DNA from: an uncultured Clostridia bacterium
Lineage (GTDB): Bacteria > Bacillota > Clostridia > Lachnospirales > Lachnospiraceae
DNA length: 25,310 bases
Direction of reading: 5' to 3'
Assembly (NCBI GenBank): GCA_945622055.1
Contig: CALZBV010000008.1
Span: 1-25,310, forward strand
Positions 16,631 to 24,126 of the stretch are shown here, in pieces. The notes below the pieces were generated by a model. That model did no database searches, was not told where the DNA came from, and worked only from the letters and a program-made list of their open reading frames with translations. Positions within the stretch are counted from its first letter, which is position 1. Each line of letters starts with the position of its first letter. The position numbers and the translations under genes were made by a program.

Positions 16631-16785
16631 CTAAGGAAGCACTGATTAATTCAGTGCTTCTTTAGCAGCCTCCGGCGGATCGCACGAATTTGCAATTGAA
16701 ATTGTAGCTTCGCTACGCAAATTCGGCGTGGAAACGCTTTAATCAGCGTTTCCCTAAAATGCTAAATTCTTCAGTGCTTCTTTAG
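16631..16785. repeat. 155-bp hairpin-rich repeat element with inverted ends (MITE/REP-like)
   Basis: A non-coding segment fills the gap between the histidine phosphatase and the lipoprotein gene. It begins with a 15-bp near-perfect hairpin, CTAAGGAAGCACTGA (16631-16645) against TCAGTGCTTCTTTAG (16651-16665). The TTCAGTGCTTCTTTAG end recurs exactly at 16770-16785, so the element has inverted ends of 15 nt with one mismatch. Inside are CGAATTTGC/GCAAATTCG (16685-16693, 16717-16725) enclosing GTAGC-TTC-GCTAC, and GGAAACGCT/AGCGTTTCC (16730-16738, 16745-16753). No coding capacity is seen. On the minus strand the leftmost hairpin is followed within 15 nt by six Ts, so it could also terminate transcription. 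Confidence 0.75.
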
Positions 16786-16795
16786 TATAACAGAA

Positions 16796-16827
16796 AGAGA
16801 CAGGTTTCACAAGTAAACTCTGTCTCT
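16796..16827 (-). terminator. Probable terminator after the solute-binding lipoprotein gene
   Basis: AGAGACAG-GTTT, a 7-nt loop, then AAAC-T-CTGTCTCT forms a stem of 12 bp with one bulge, 20 nt after the lipoprotein stop codon. The following T content on the minus strand (TTCTGTTATA) is modest, so efficiency may be limited. It separates the lipoprotein operon from the phosphatase genes. Confidence 0.65.
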
Positions 16828-16847
16828 GTGTAATTTCTTATCTTTTC

Positions 16848-17921
16848 TTATCTTTCGAAAAAGAAATTATCCTCCGGAAGCTTTTCGCCGACCGCCGCCG
16901 GATTCTGTTCAAACAGTACCCGCAGATATGCACCTGCTTTTTCCTTCATCTCAGCACCCTCAAGAAACACAATGTTACAGTATGGTATCGCCTTCTTTGC
17001 AACTGCTTCCTTAAATATACCGAATTTCTCGGAAAGTGCCGCGGCCTTTTCCGTTTCGTTTACCGCAAAAGCGGCAGAAACCGCATACTCCGAAAGAAAA
17101 TCCAGTACAGCATCCTTATGCTCGTTAAGGAATTTCGTGTTGGCCACAACAACGCCGGTAACAACCGTTGTTCCCGGGGATAGTCTCTCCCATTCTTCTG
17201 TAACATCCAGCGCGATTCTCGCACGTTCGTTGTTCATGAGTACCGTTGTAACAAACGGCTGTGGAAGCATTGCCACTGCATTTTCTGTTTCAGACAGTAT
17301 TGAGGCCACCTCGGTTGCCTCAGCACAAAATGTAACGGTTACATCCTTCTCAGGGTCAAGACCTGCTTCCATAAGCAGCCGATTCAGCGTGTATTCCGGC
17401 GTCGTTCCCTTGCCGGTGGAGTAAATCCTCCTGCCCTTCAAATCAGTCACACTCTTTATGGTATCTCCGGTCTCAACAATGTAAAGCACACCAAGCGTAT
17501 TGATTCCGAGCATCGTAATCCCGCCGTCTGATTTATTGTAAAGTACAGATGCCAGATTACATGGAATTGCCGCAAGAGGATAATTACCCTTAAGAATTCC
17601 CGCGGTAATCTCATCCGCCGCACCGGCAACAGTAAAATGATAGTTGTTCGCTGTCTTTCCTGTCTCTGAATCCTCCATCATTTTTAACATGCCAAGAGCG
17701 GTCGGTCCCTTTAAGGCAGCGATGTTGATGTCTATTTTTTCCTTTGGCTTTTGCGTTGGCTCTGTGTAGGAATCCTCAGAATCTGTATCGTTTGGCAGAC
17801 TTTCCGCCGGTGTCTTTCCTGGCTCATCCGTAGTCTTGTTTTTCCCGGTGCAACCGGGAAACATCGTAAAAAGCATTGCTGCAAGCAGCATCAATACGAT
17901 TTGTCTTATCTTCCTACTCAT
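16848..17921 (-). CDS. ABC transporter solute-binding lipoprotein, NMT1/SsuA-like
   Basis: A 357-residue periplasmic-binding-type protein. A signal peptide with hydrophobic core VLMLLAAMLFTMF ends in FPGC, so C24 is the likely lipidation site, followed by a Thr/Glu/Pro-rich tether to about residue 60. The mature domain resembles the NMT1/THI5/SsuA class: ITAGILKGNYPLAAIPCNLAS, the segment SVTDLKGRRIYSTGKGTTPE and the ALDVTEEWERLSPG region. Relatives bind aliphatic sulfonates, nitrate, riboflavin or thiamine precursors, so the ligand is open. It lies 15 nt after the LiaF-like gene, in the same operon as the two-component system. The fused permease/ATPase two features downstream is the obvious translocator. 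Confidence 0.88.
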   Translation of the reverse strand: MSRKIRQIVLMLLAAMLFTMFPGCTGKNKTTDEPGKTPAESLPNDTDSEDSYTEPTQKPKEKIDINIAALKGPTALGMLKMMEDSETGKTANNYHFTVAGAADEITAGILKGNYPLAAIPCNLASVLYNKSDGGITMLGINTLGVLYIVETGDTIKSVTDLKGRRIYSTGKGTTPEYTLNRLLMEAGLDPEKDVTVTFCAEATEVASILSETENAVAMLPQPFVTTVLMNNERARIALDVTEEWERLSPGTTVVTGVVVANTKFLNEHKDAVLDFLSEYAVSAAFAVNETEKAAALSEKFGIFKEAVAKKAIPYCNIVFLEGAEMKEKAGAYLRVLFEQNPAAVGEKLPEDNFFFER

Positions 17922-17936
17922 TTTCCGGCCTCGCTT

Positions 17937-18434
17937 TTATTCCTTATGTCCGAGCTTGATTTCCCTTCCGCAAAGAAGGTCCATTCCCTTCAGACGAAAT
18001 ACCGGAAGGGTCTCATCCTCATAGCTCGGAACTAAATTTGCATATCCGCTAAACAGCTCAGCGCTGTCACACTCCACACGAACCATCGGCGGAAGCTTGA
18101 TTGAAATTCCGCTCATCAGTCCATATACCGTCAGGGAAGTCTCTTTCGGAAACTGTGCTTCCGTCAGATCCACAACCACACCGGACAGCCCGGTAAACAG
18201 CTCCAGCTCCGTAACCGGACCTTCCACCTTTACGGTCTTTCCGTCCAGAAACAGAATATGGCGTTTTACGCCACCCTTTTGGTTCTCCTCCTCGAACTTT
18301 TTACCAATCCGCTCCACAAACTTCTTCACGGCAATCAAAGCCCCATACACCGCAAGCAGTGCCTTTGCCAGACGAACCAGCCTGTGCACCTTGCGCTCCT
18401 TTTCTTCCAGATACAGTCTTTCTTCTTCCTCCAT
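17937..18434 (-). CDS. Small membrane-anchored protein with LiaF-like C-terminal domain
   Basis: A 165-residue protein with a charged N-terminus, one hydrophobic helix at about 23 to 37 (AKALLAVYGALIAV), a basic/acidic spacer, and a beta-rich C-terminal half. The C-terminal half has the rhythm of the LiaF/DUF2154 and adhesin-like toastrack domains: LFTGLSGVVVDLTEAQF, then LTVYGLMSGISIKLPP with VRVECDSAELFSGYANL. In the Lia system such domains take part in envelope stress signalling. Here the gene follows an OmpR-type regulator, so a signalling role is only inferred. AAAGGAG precedes the ATG. The last residues (REIKLGHKE) are charged. Assignment rests on pattern recognition, not on strong identity. 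Confidence 0.7.
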   Translation of the reverse strand: MEEEERLYLEEKERKVHRLVRLAKALLAVYGALIAVKKFVERIGKKFEEENQKGGVKRHILFLDGKTVKVEGPVTELELFTGLSGVVVDLTEAQFPKETSLTVYGLMSGISIKLPPMVRVECDSAELFSGYANLVPSYEDETLPVFRLKGMDLLCGREIKLGHKE

Positions 18435-18458
18435 ACCTTAGCTCCTTTCCCTCATCCA

Positions 18459-18587
18459 CTATGCTTTAAACCGATAGCCTACTCCCCAAAGCGCATGCTT
18501 CGCATGCCGGTGCTCCGCACCACGTTTCAATGCTCAACGCTTTGGGACATTTCTATGCTTTAAACCGATAGCCTACTCCCCAAAGCG
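18459..18587. repeat. 35-bp exact direct repeat of the response-regulator gene end
   Basis: The 35 nt at 18553-18587 encode the last codons and stop of the response regulator (LWGVGYRFKA and TAG). An exact copy lies downstream of the gene at 18459-18493. Eight further bases (TTTCAATG, 18525-18532) continue the copy after a 31-nt interruption at 18494-18524. The copy is not translated. CCCAAAGCG (18485-18493) and CGCTTTGGG (18538-18546) are inverted, so the whole segment can fold with two inner hairpins. It occupies the 118-nt gap before the LiaF-like gene. Confidence 0.85.
18493..18521. repeat. Pair of triloop mini-hairpins inside the duplicated gene end
   Basis: GCATGC-TTC-GCATGC (18493-18507) is followed after one base by GGTGC-TCC-GCACC (18509-18521). 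On the minus strand the centres read GCGAAGC and GCGGAGC. The hairpins make up almost all of the 31-nt insert that splits the copied gene end. Confidence 0.8.
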
Positions 18588-19242
18588 TTTCAATGTATTG
18601 TGGATTTGATGTGTCGGCTTCGATTTTTTCGCGTACCTTTTTGATATGCACGGTGACCGTTGCAATATCGCCAACCGAATCCATATCCCAGATAGCCCGG
18701 AATAAATCCTCTTTTGAGAATACCTGGTTCGGATGCTCAGCAAGATAGGTAAGAAGGGAAAACTCCTTTGTCGTAAACTGACGCTCTTCCCCGTTTACAA
18801 AAACCCGATGGGCTGTCTTATCGATGCGAAGACCTCTCGTTTCAATGACCTTATTCTCGCGTGTACCTCCACCGACCAGACGCTCATAGCGCTGCAAATG
18901 TGCCTTTACGCGCGCAACCAGTTCACTCGGACTGAACGGCTTTGTGATGTAATCATCTGCTCCAAGACCAAGTCCGCGGATTTTGTCAACCTCATCCTTT
19001 TTGGCGGAAACCATCAAAATCGGAATATTCTTCTCCTCACGGATTGCCTTGCAGATTTCAAATCCGTCACAGCCCGGAAGCATCAGATCCAGAAGAATCA
19101 GGTCATAATCTCCCTCCAGTGCTTCCTTTTTTCCATTCTGCCCTTCATCGGAAATCACAACCGTATATCCCGACAACTCGAGATAATCCTTCTCCAGCTC
19201 AGCAATTTCCTTTTCATCCTCAATAATCAGTATTTTTGCCAT
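18553..19242 (-). CDS. OmpR-family response regulator
   Basis: A 229-residue DNA-binding regulator. The receiver domain (1 to about 118) has acidic residues in IIEDEKE, phospho-acceptor D52 in ILLDLMLPG, the conserved Ser in MVSAKK and the Lys in ITKPFSPSEL. The winged-helix effector (about 130 to 229) has FTTKEFSLLTYLAEHPNQVF, VTVHIKKVREKI and the typical end TLWGVGYRFKA. The ATG at 19242 is preceded by AAAGGGA and overlaps the end of the kinase gene by 23 nt, the usual coupling in two-component pairs. Targets are unknown. An untranslated copy of its last codons lies just downstream. Confidence 0.95.
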   Translation of the reverse strand: MAKILIIEDEKEIAELEKDYLELSGYTVVISDEGQNGKKEALEGDYDLILLDLMLPGCDGFEICKAIREEKNIPILMVSAKKDEVDKIRGLGLGADDYITKPFSPSELVARVKAHLQRYERLVGGGTRENKVIETRGLRIDKTAHRVFVNGEERQFTTKEFSLLTYLAEHPNQVFSKEDLFRAIWDMDSVGDIATVTVHIKKVREKIEADTSNPQYIETLWGVGYRFKA

Positions 19243-20743
19243 CGTCTATCCCTTTCCTGTCCTCGCCACGGCCGGCTTTTGACAATGTAAAATATATCGA
19301 GGTTCTATCCCCCGGGACACTATCTGCCCGAATCGTACCATTGTGGTCTTCAATAATCTGCTTCACAATGGAAAGACCAAGACCTGAGCCGCCTTTTCCT
19401 GAGTTTCTGGAATCATCCCCCCGATAAAAACGTTCAAATACATGCGGAAGATCGCGTGGTAAAATTCCCACTCCGTCATCCGTAATCTCTGTCTCAATCA
19501 TAGTCCCCTTATCTCTCAGAACAATCGTAATGCTTCCCTTTTCTTTTCCTAAGTATTTGACGGTATTTCCTATAATATTCGTCACAACACGCTTAAGCTG
19601 CTCTCGGTCGGCACACACCTTTGCATCGTCCTCCAGCCTGTTTTCAAAGGTAAGCTTAATATTTTTTTCTTCCAGAATCGGTGCCTCTTCCTCAAGTAAA
19701 TCAGAAAAGAAGCGCACCAGACTGATTTTTTCAAAATAATATGGATACGCCTTACTTTCAATCCTTGAATACAAAGACAGCTCTTCTACCATAACCGTCA
19801 TATCCTCTGCTTTGTTCCGAATGGTGCGTATATATTTTTCCTGTTTTTCCGGTGTTGCTGCGACTCCGTCAAGCAATCCTTCCGCATAGCCCTTGATAAT
19901 CGTAAGCGGTGTCTTCAGGTCATGTGAAATGTTTCCAATCAGGTTTCTGAGATCCTCCTCGTATTTTACCCGTGCATCAATCTCATCCTTCAGGTGCGCT
20001 CTCATTTCCTCAAAGTCCTCACTGAGCTCGCCTATCTCGTCCTCTCCGGTTTTTTGAAGATGAAAGTTTAAGTCTCCTTCCTTTACCCGTTTCGTTGCAT
20101 GCTTCAGCTGATTAATCGGTTTTACCACTCCCGAATACAGCCAAAAAACGGCCAGAGAACCTGTCACAAGAAAAATAAGCAGACAACCGCAGCCGACCTG
20201 GAATAAAGAGTTTTTAAGCTGTGGCATCACCGTGCTGACATCTGAGATTACAAGCACCGTTCCCTCCGTTCCATCCGAAAAGATAAAGCCATGCTGCTTT
20301 ACCAGACACGGGATCCTCCCGCTGATATAAAGACCACCGTCCAAAACCACGGTATACATCCCCGGCTCCGGAAGCATTCCCGTCAGTACATCATAGACCT
20401 CCGGATTCCCGCAAAATACCATGGTTCCTTCCTTACGGACAACTAAAAAAGCCTGCCTCTGTCTGAGTCTGGAATCAGTGTCCTCCAGATAAGTCTCGTC
20501 CAACAGCTTCTCCGGTGTTTCTGAGGAAACCGTCTGAAGCTCATTGTAAATTCCTCTCGTCAGGCGGTTCAGAAGGTGGATTGGATTCTGAATCATCTGA
20601 ATTCCGTCCACCTCGACCTCATAGTCCTGTCTGATTGCGACTGACTGGTACTTCAGAATAACCGCTCCGAGACTTATCAGAAGCAGCATCGGAAACAACG
20701 TCATAATGAAAAAGGCGATAATCAGACGTTTCCTGAAATTCAT
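19220..20743 (-). CDS. Membrane sensor histidine kinase (HAMP, HisKA, HATPase)
   Basis: A 507-residue sensor kinase. Helix 1 (about 8 to 30) and helix 2 (about 183 to 204) bracket an extracytoplasmic sensing region of about 150 residues without a recognisable domain. A HAMP domain (about 205 to 258) with VVKPINQLKHATKRV follows. HisKA carries the phosphorylation site NISHDLKTPL (H274), and the ATPase domain has the N-box-like NIIGNTVKYL, G1 DDGVGI, F-box FERFYRGD and G2 GSGLGLSI. GGGAGG precedes the ATG. The gene begins 12 nt after the AraC-family gene stops and overlaps the response regulator. What it senses is unknown. Confidence 0.94.
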   Translation of the reverse strand: MNFRKRLIIAFFIMTLFPMLLLISLGAVILKYQSVAIRQDYEVEVDGIQMIQNPIHLLNRLTRGIYNELQTVSSETPEKLLDETYLEDTDSRLRQRQAFLVVRKEGTMVFCGNPEVYDVLTGMLPEPGMYTVVLDGGLYISGRIPCLVKQHGFIFSDGTEGTVLVISDVSTVMPQLKNSLFQVGCGCLLIFLVTGSLAVFWLYSGVVKPINQLKHATKRVKEGDLNFHLQKTGEDEIGELSEDFEEMRAHLKDEIDARVKYEEDLRNLIGNISHDLKTPLTIIKGYAEGLLDGVAATPEKQEKYIRTIRNKAEDMTVMVEELSLYSRIESKAYPYYFEKISLVRFFSDLLEEEAPILEEKNIKLTFENRLEDDAKVCADREQLKRVVTNIIGNTVKYLGKEKGSITIVLRDKGTMIETEITDDGVGILPRDLPHVFERFYRGDDSRNSGKGGSGLGLSIVKQIIEDHNGTIRADSVPGDRTSIYFTLSKAGRGEDRKGIDDGKNTDY

Positions 20744-20755
20744 GAAAACGCCTCC

Positions 20756-21571
20756 CTAAAAATTCTGTGCGCGGAACTCATTCGGCGTTACGCCCTCCAG
20801 ACGCTTGAAATTATAGCAATAATAGCTGACATCATGAATCCCGACCATAGACGCTACTGCAGCAATCTTCATATTTCGATCTGCAAGATAGCGCTTTGAA
20901 ATCTGAATTCTGCGACGGTTAATGTACTCAAACGGACGCATTCCAAAGGCTTCCTTAAACGCACGGCAAAGATGCTGCGGCGTAACCTCAAGTACCTTCG
21001 CAAGGTCTGCAAGCGTAAGCTGCTCCGTGATGTGTTCATCAATATAGTCAAGGAGAGGAAGCACACGGTAAACTCCCTTTCCCTGCGGACGGGCCTGCTC
21101 GGTCCGAAGCATATGAAGCTCCATTACAAGCTCATAAATATGAACAGAGCTGCGCTCCGCACCATTCAGACGGTTTACCTTAAGCTCCGTAAGAATCTGA
21201 CGCATAATGCGCTCACAATGGCTGGTATCCGCACCATTGATTACGACGCATTCTCTGAGCCCAAAGCTCTCTAAAATTTCATTCATGTTTTCTCCGGCAA
21301 GATGAATCCAGCTCGTAATCCAGTTTGCATCCTTTCCGTGATAACGATGTTCCCTGTCTGCCGGGAGGAAAAATACCGCACCCTCCGAAAGCTGATAGGT
21401 CTTTCCTTCCGTTTCAAGGACGCCCTCGCCTTCCACACACAGAATAATCTGCGGCAGATGGTAACCATTTTCCCGCACAATCGGACACTGGAGCTTATTT
21501 AAACCGATGGCCGGGGTATGAAACGGTAATTTCTTTTCTCCGATATTAGGAAATAACGCTTCTGATTTCAT
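20756..21571 (-). CDS. AraC-family transcriptional regulator
   Basis: A 271-residue regulator with an N-terminal cupin-like sensing domain (about 30 to 110) containing LPQIILCVEGEGVLETEG and GAVFFLPADREHRYHG. The C-terminal double helix-turn-helix (about 165 to 271) has LTLADLAKVLEVTPQHLCRA and VASMVGIHDVSYYCYNFKR, ending in the family-typical TPNEFR. Such cupin-type members often respond to sugars, but no sugar genes are near. The frame is open to 21649; the ATG at 21571 with AGGAGGAAATTC directly upstream is clearly the start. It sits 12 nt before the sensor kinase, an unusual partnership of one- and two-component regulators. Confidence 0.92.
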   Translation of the reverse strand: MKSEALFPNIGEKKLPFHTPAIGLNKLQCPIVRENGYHLPQIILCVEGEGVLETEGKTYQLSEGAVFFLPADREHRYHGKDANWITSWIHLAGENMNEILESFGLRECVVINGADTSHCERIMRQILTELKVNRLNGAERSSVHIYELVMELHMLRTEQARPQGKGVYRVLPLLDYIDEHITEQLTLADLAKVLEVTPQHLCRAFKEAFGMRPFEYINRRRIQISKRYLADRNMKIAAVASMVGIHDVSYYCYNFKRLEGVTPNEFRAQNF

Positions 21572-21620
21572 GAATTTCCTCCTGTTTTGGGGTAAAAAAA
21601 CGATATTATCCAAAAGCCCT

Positions 21621-21656
21621 ACGGATTGTTCCGTGCTGCGCACGCTCACAATCTGT
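21621..21656 (-). terminator. Hairpin after asnS, possible terminator
   Basis: A two-tier stem, with outer GATTGT/ACAATC extended by three more pairs and inner CGTGC-TGC-GCACG (21632-21644), begins 5 nt after the asnS stop. The nearest T-tract is seven Ts at about 25 nt further on, so classical termination is uncertain. The inner palindrome has the minus-strand core GCGCAGC. Confidence 0.5.
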
Positions 21657-21660
21657 CATT

Positions 21661-23052
21661 TTACAGGTCGCAGTTTCCTACGGTTCTCGGGAACGGCACA
21701 ACATCACGAATGTTGCCGATTCCGGTAAGATACATTACACAACGCTCAAAACCAAGACCAAAGCCCGCATGTCTTGCGGAACCGTACTTACGAAGATCAA
21801 GGTAGAAACCGTAATCCTCCGGATCAAGCCCCAACTCCTGCATTCTGGTAAGGAGCTTTTCATAATCATCCTCTCTCTGGCTTCCTCCGACGATTTCACC
21901 GATGCCCGGTACCAAAAGATCCATTGCGGCAACCGTACGTCCGTCCGGGTTAAGCTTCATGTAAAACGCCTTGATGTCCTTCGGGTAATCAGTTACAAAT
22001 ACCGGTTTCTTATATACCTGCTCGGTCAGGTAACGTTCGTGTTCGGTCTGAAGATCGCAGCCCCAGCTTACCTTATAATCAAACTTGTCATTGTTCTTCT
22101 CTAAAATTTCAATTGCTTCGGTATAGGTTACATGACCAAACTCGGAATGAAGCACATGATTCAGGCGTTCAATGAGACCCTTGTCCACAAAGTCATTGAA
22201 GAACTTCATTTCTTCCGGTGCATGCTCGAGTACATACGCAATAACATACTTTAACATCCCCTCTGCCAGTGCCATGTCGTCCTTTAAGTCTGCAAATGCA
22301 ATCTCCGGCTCAATCATCCAGAACTCCGCCGCATGACGCGTCGTGTTGGAATTCTCCGCCCGGAAGGTCGGTCCAAACGTGTAGATATTACGGAAAGCCA
22401 TAGCATAGGTTTCACCGTTTAACTGTCCGCTTACGGTCAGGTTCGTGGACTTTCCGAAGAAATCCTTTGAGAAATCTACGGAGCCGTCCGGCTTCTTCGG
22501 GACATTTTCCATATCCATCGTGGTAACGCGGAACATCTCACCGGCACCCTCACAGTCACTACCGGTAATCAGCGGAGTATGGACATAAACAAAATCGCGC
22601 TCTTGGAAATACTTGTGAATTGCGTATGCAATCAGAGACCGTACACGGAACACAGCCTGGAACGTATTCGTACGCGGACGAAGATGCGTAATGGTACGCA
22701 AAAACTCAAGGGAATGACGCTTCTTCTGTAACGGGTAATCCGGGGTAGAAGCCCCCTCCACCTCAATGGTCTCTGCCTGAATCTCGAACGGCTGCTTTGC
22801 ATCCGGTGTAGCAACAAGTTCACCGGTAACGATGATGGCAGAACCAACATTTAACCTGGAAATCTCAGCAAAGTTTGCCATCGTATCATGATAAACAATC
22901 TGAAGCGGCTCAAAATACGTTCCGTCGTTTAAAACGATAAAGCCAAAGGACTTGGAGTCTCTGACACTTCTTACCCAGCCACCTACGGTTACCTTCGTGC
23001 CAAGAAACTTCTCACGGTCACGGTATAATTCTCTTACTGTTACTAAATCCAT
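21661..23052 (-). CDS. asnS: Asparaginyl-tRNA synthetase
   Basis: A 463-residue class IIb synthetase that charges tRNA-Asn. The N-terminal OB-fold anticodon-binding domain (about 1 to 105) has VTVGGWVRSVRDSKSFGFIV. The catalytic core shows motif 1 around FFQERDFVYVHTPLITGSD, motif 2 FRAENSNTTRHAAEFWM and motif 3 GFGLGFERCVMYLTG. It ends RDVVPFPRTVGNCDL as AsnRS does; aspartyl enzymes differ here. AAGGAGA precedes the ATG. No T-box fits in the 63-nt upstream gap, so unlike proS it is probably not tRNA-regulated and is transcribed from upstream genes. Confidence 0.97.
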   Translation of the reverse strand: MDLVTVRELYRDREKFLGTKVTVGGWVRSVRDSKSFGFIVLNDGTYFEPLQIVYHDTMANFAEISRLNVGSAIIVTGELVATPDAKQPFEIQAETIEVEGASTPDYPLQKKRHSLEFLRTITHLRPRTNTFQAVFRVRSLIAYAIHKYFQERDFVYVHTPLITGSDCEGAGEMFRVTTMDMENVPKKPDGSVDFSKDFFGKSTNLTVSGQLNGETYAMAFRNIYTFGPTFRAENSNTTRHAAEFWMIEPEIAFADLKDDMALAEGMLKYVIAYVLEHAPEEMKFFNDFVDKGLIERLNHVLHSEFGHVTYTEAIEILEKNNDKFDYKVSWGCDLQTEHERYLTEQVYKKPVFVTDYPKDIKAFYMKLNPDGRTVAAMDLLVPGIGEIVGGSQREDDYEKLLTRMQELGLDPEDYGFYLDLRKYGSARHAGFGLGFERCVMYLTGIGNIRDVVPFPRTVGNCDL

Positions 23053-23115
23053 AGTTATTCTCCTTCCATCGGGAAACTCCCGCTTCTCTTTTTCTCCGGT
23101 AAAGCGCTGATTCCT

Positions 23116-24105
23116 TCAGCCTTCCCCTGTACATTCAGCAACCAGCTGAATGATACGTTCCGTTATAACATACTCGGCCTCTTCTGCCTTCTTTGGCGAA
23201 AGTCCGGCTACAAAGCCACCTGCCATGCCGACATGTCCGCCACCGCCGCCCTGATACCCTGTTAATGCCTTACGCACAATTTTCCCGGCATCTGCTTCCG
23301 GCAGTTCATTGCGCACAGACAGCTTCAATCCTCCCGCACGGTAAGAAAATACCACGGAAAAATCCACTTCGTTAAGCGACATGATGAAATCCGACAGTGT
23401 CCCCATCATAGCCTCGGAGCAATCCGCACCCACATTCGCCATGCCGATACAATGGTCATAAATCTTCAGCTCCGTTAATGCCTTCTGATAAGCCGAAAGA
23501 TCGCTTAATATCAGGGAATGATACTCAAATCTCCGTATTGTTTCAATGTCTGCCCTTTTGTACATGGTACAGAACATTTCAATATCCAGCTCCGTCGTCT
23601 GACGCGTCAGAGTTGCCGTATCCATCCGTATTCCGTAAGAAAGCGCTGTCGCTACATTTTTACTGACCGGAATCTGATTTTCAATAAAGTACTCTGCTAT
23701 AATCGTAGCACAGGCCCCTACACTGCGGATATCGTAAAACCGGTAACTGCTTACATCCTGCACCGGATGATGATCAATACAGGCAACCTCTTTTCCGACT
23801 TGCTCTTCCAGATTGACATTTCCCTTTTGTCCGTCAATGAGGATAATCTCATCCTCCTCGCAAAGCTTAAGATTATCCACATCATACAATACCATCCCCA
23901 GTGCCTCAGTCATTGCAATGGTATTTGCCTTATCAATATCTCCCTGATAACAAATAACGGCATCAATTCCCCGGCAGCGAAGCAGCTCCTGCAAGCCATA
24001 GGCACTGGCAAGCGCATCCTGGTCCGGATAATTGTGCGTCTGGATATATACCCTCTGTTTTGTCAGAACCTCCAGCAGCCGATCCAATGATGTCTTTTGT
24101 TTCAT
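23116..24105 (-). CDS. DHH-family phosphoesterase, NrnA-like
   Basis: A 329-residue soluble phosphoesterase. Motif I is THNYPDQDALAS (D28, D30), motif II IILIDGQ (D91), motif III the namesake IDHHP (D111, H112, H113), and motif IV GIRMDTATLT. The DHHA1 substrate-binding domain near the C-terminus carries GGGGHVGMAGG. Relatives (NrnA) degrade short oligoribonucleotides, pAp or cyclic-dinucleotide breakdown products such as pApA and pGpG. The exact substrate is not fixed by sequence, and motif I has NYPDQD in place of the usual PDGD. AGGAGA precedes the ATG. The gene sits 21 nt after the aminotransferase and 63 nt before asnS. Confidence 0.9.
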   Translation of the reverse strand: MKQKTSLDRLLEVLTKQRVYIQTHNYPDQDALASAYGLQELLRCRGIDAVICYQGDIDKANTIAMTEALGMVLYDVDNLKLCEEDEIILIDGQKGNVNLEEQVGKEVACIDHHPVQDVSSYRFYDIRSVGACATIIAEYFIENQIPVSKNVATALSYGIRMDTATLTRQTTELDIEMFCTMYKRADIETIRRFEYHSLILSDLSAYQKALTELKIYDHCIGMANVGADCSEAMMGTLSDFIMSLNEVDFSVVFSYRAGGLKLSVRNELPEADAGKIVRKALTGYQGGGGGHVGMAGGFVAGLSPKKAEEAEYVITERIIQLVAECTGEG

Positions 24106-24126
24106 AGGTATCTCTCCTGTCGTTCC

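Noticed and set aside
18459..18587. CRISPR array or tandem repeat array at the response regulator end
   Set aside because: Only two copies of the repeat exist, one of them is coding, and there are no cas genes or regular spacers.
21572..21649. N-terminal extension of the AraC-family protein up to 21649
   Set aside because: The ATG at 21571 follows a perfect AGGAGG at ideal spacing, and the extension would run through the hairpin region after asnS.
23053..23115. T-box leader for asnS
   Set aside because: The gap is 63 nt, far too short, and has no GGTGGTACC-type sequence; only a very small GGGA/TCCC hairpin is present.
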